NCBI GenBank assembly: GCA_947374105.1
Contig: CANCAO010000161.1
Coordinates: 1-5,021 of the forward strand
Length of the DNA stretch: 5,021 bases
Origin: Comamonadaceae bacterium
Lineage (GTDB): Bacteria; Pseudomonadota; Gammaproteobacteria; Burkholderiales; Burkholderiaceae_C
Reading direction: 5' to 3'
Shown here piece after piece: positions 4,834 through 5,021 of the stretch (its first letter is position 1; every line of letters begins with the position of its first letter). The position numbers and the translations under genes are program-made. The notes under the pieces are model-generated. The model worked only from the letters and a program-made list of their open reading frames with translations. It made no database searches and was not told where the DNA came from.

Positions 4834-5021
4834 TTAGGTGGCCATGCCTGTCCAGACCGGCGCAGAGGCAGACTCTTGTTGGAAGGTGATGATGTGGTTG
4901 TGAACAACGGTGGATGTTGTCCGTTGATTCACGGCCGACTGAATGGCTTGAGCCACAAACTCATTCAAGTTGATGGTCGCATCATTCGCGGCGATGGCTG
5001 CGGCGCGGTGCAGCTCAGAGC
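4834..5021 (-). CDS. HicB-family / ribbon-helix-helix protein, C-terminal part (partial)
   Basis: The frame is open from the right edge to a TAA at 4834-4836 and shows 61 residues. They begin SELHRAAAIAANDATI and continue NLNEFVAQAIQSAVNQR. The spacing of LHRAA, LNEF and the final helix is that of the ribbon-helix-helix DNA-binding segment at the C-terminus of HicB antitoxins (consensus style: PELHRALA..A...G.SLNE.V..AI). After it comes an unusual tail of about 30 residues, including STVVHNHIITFQQESASAP and ending VWTGMAT. In hicAB pairs the antitoxin neutralises the HicA mRNA interferase and represses the operon. HicA usually lies upstream of hicB, which here would be outside the window. The gene following it is not HicA-like. 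The fold call is good; whether this is an antitoxin or a stand-alone regulator cannot be seen. Confidence 0.75.
   Translation of the reverse strand, partial: SELHRAAAIAANDATINLNEFVAQAIQSAVNQRTTSTVVHNHIITFQQESASAPVWTGMAT

Noticed and set aside
4815..4907. Extension of the unknown gene to the ATG at 4907
   Set aside because: It would overlap the HicB-like gene in another frame by about 70 bases and has no ribosome-binding site, whereas the GTG at 4814 has GGAG at ideal spacing.

Overview
The window looks like part of an accessory (defence or genomic island) region of a GC-rich proteobacterium, most likely a betaproteobacterium of the Burkholderiales/Comamonadaceae type. The basis is the high GC and codon use of most genes, the style of the HigA and helix-turn-helix proteins, and two copies of a short palindromic repeat of the GTTCGCCCTGAGC...TCGAAGGGC type that is dispersed in many proteobacterial genomes. 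The assignment is inference; no rRNA or housekeeping gene is present to fix it.

Layout, left to right. (1) 11-289 (+) encodes a complete HigA-type antitoxin; its toxin partner would lie off the left edge, with possibly only its tail visible. (2) 310-2334 (-) encodes a 674-residue beta-class, type III Mod-like DNA methyltransferase. It carries two in-frame palindromic repeats and a conspicuously AT-rich central target-recognition region. No Res (helicase/nuclease) subunit is visible; 20 bp past the mod stop lies the convergent higA. (3) 2335-2426 is a divergent control region with an inverted repeat (TGTTCA-N8-TGAACA), a 14-bp direct repeat with a 23-bp period, and a palindrome over the next start codon. 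(4) 2427-2834 (+) encodes a small helix-turn-helix protein, the likely regulator of itself and of mod. (5) 2890-4425 (-) encodes a 511-residue ABC-type ATPase with a C-terminal Toprim-like segment, resembling OLD-family nucleases, in clearly lower-GC DNA. (6) 4482-4814 (-) encodes a 110-residue protein of unknown function with a GTG start and a Lys/Ala-rich tail. It lies 19 bp behind (7) 4834-5021 (-), the C-terminal part of a HicB/ribbon-helix-helix type protein that runs off the right edge.

How the genes may work together. The methyltransferase and the divergent regulator form a plausible controlled unit, since the repeats sit against both start codons. The OLD-like ATPase-nuclease faces the regulator tail to tail and is a typical anti-phage protein. 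Antitoxin-like genes lie on both sides. This looks like a small defence island built from separately acquired pieces. A functional link between the methyltransferase and the OLD-like protein is possible but not shown by the sequence.

There is no gene-free stretch over 300 bases. I saw no tRNA, rRNA, CRISPR array, IS element or att site.
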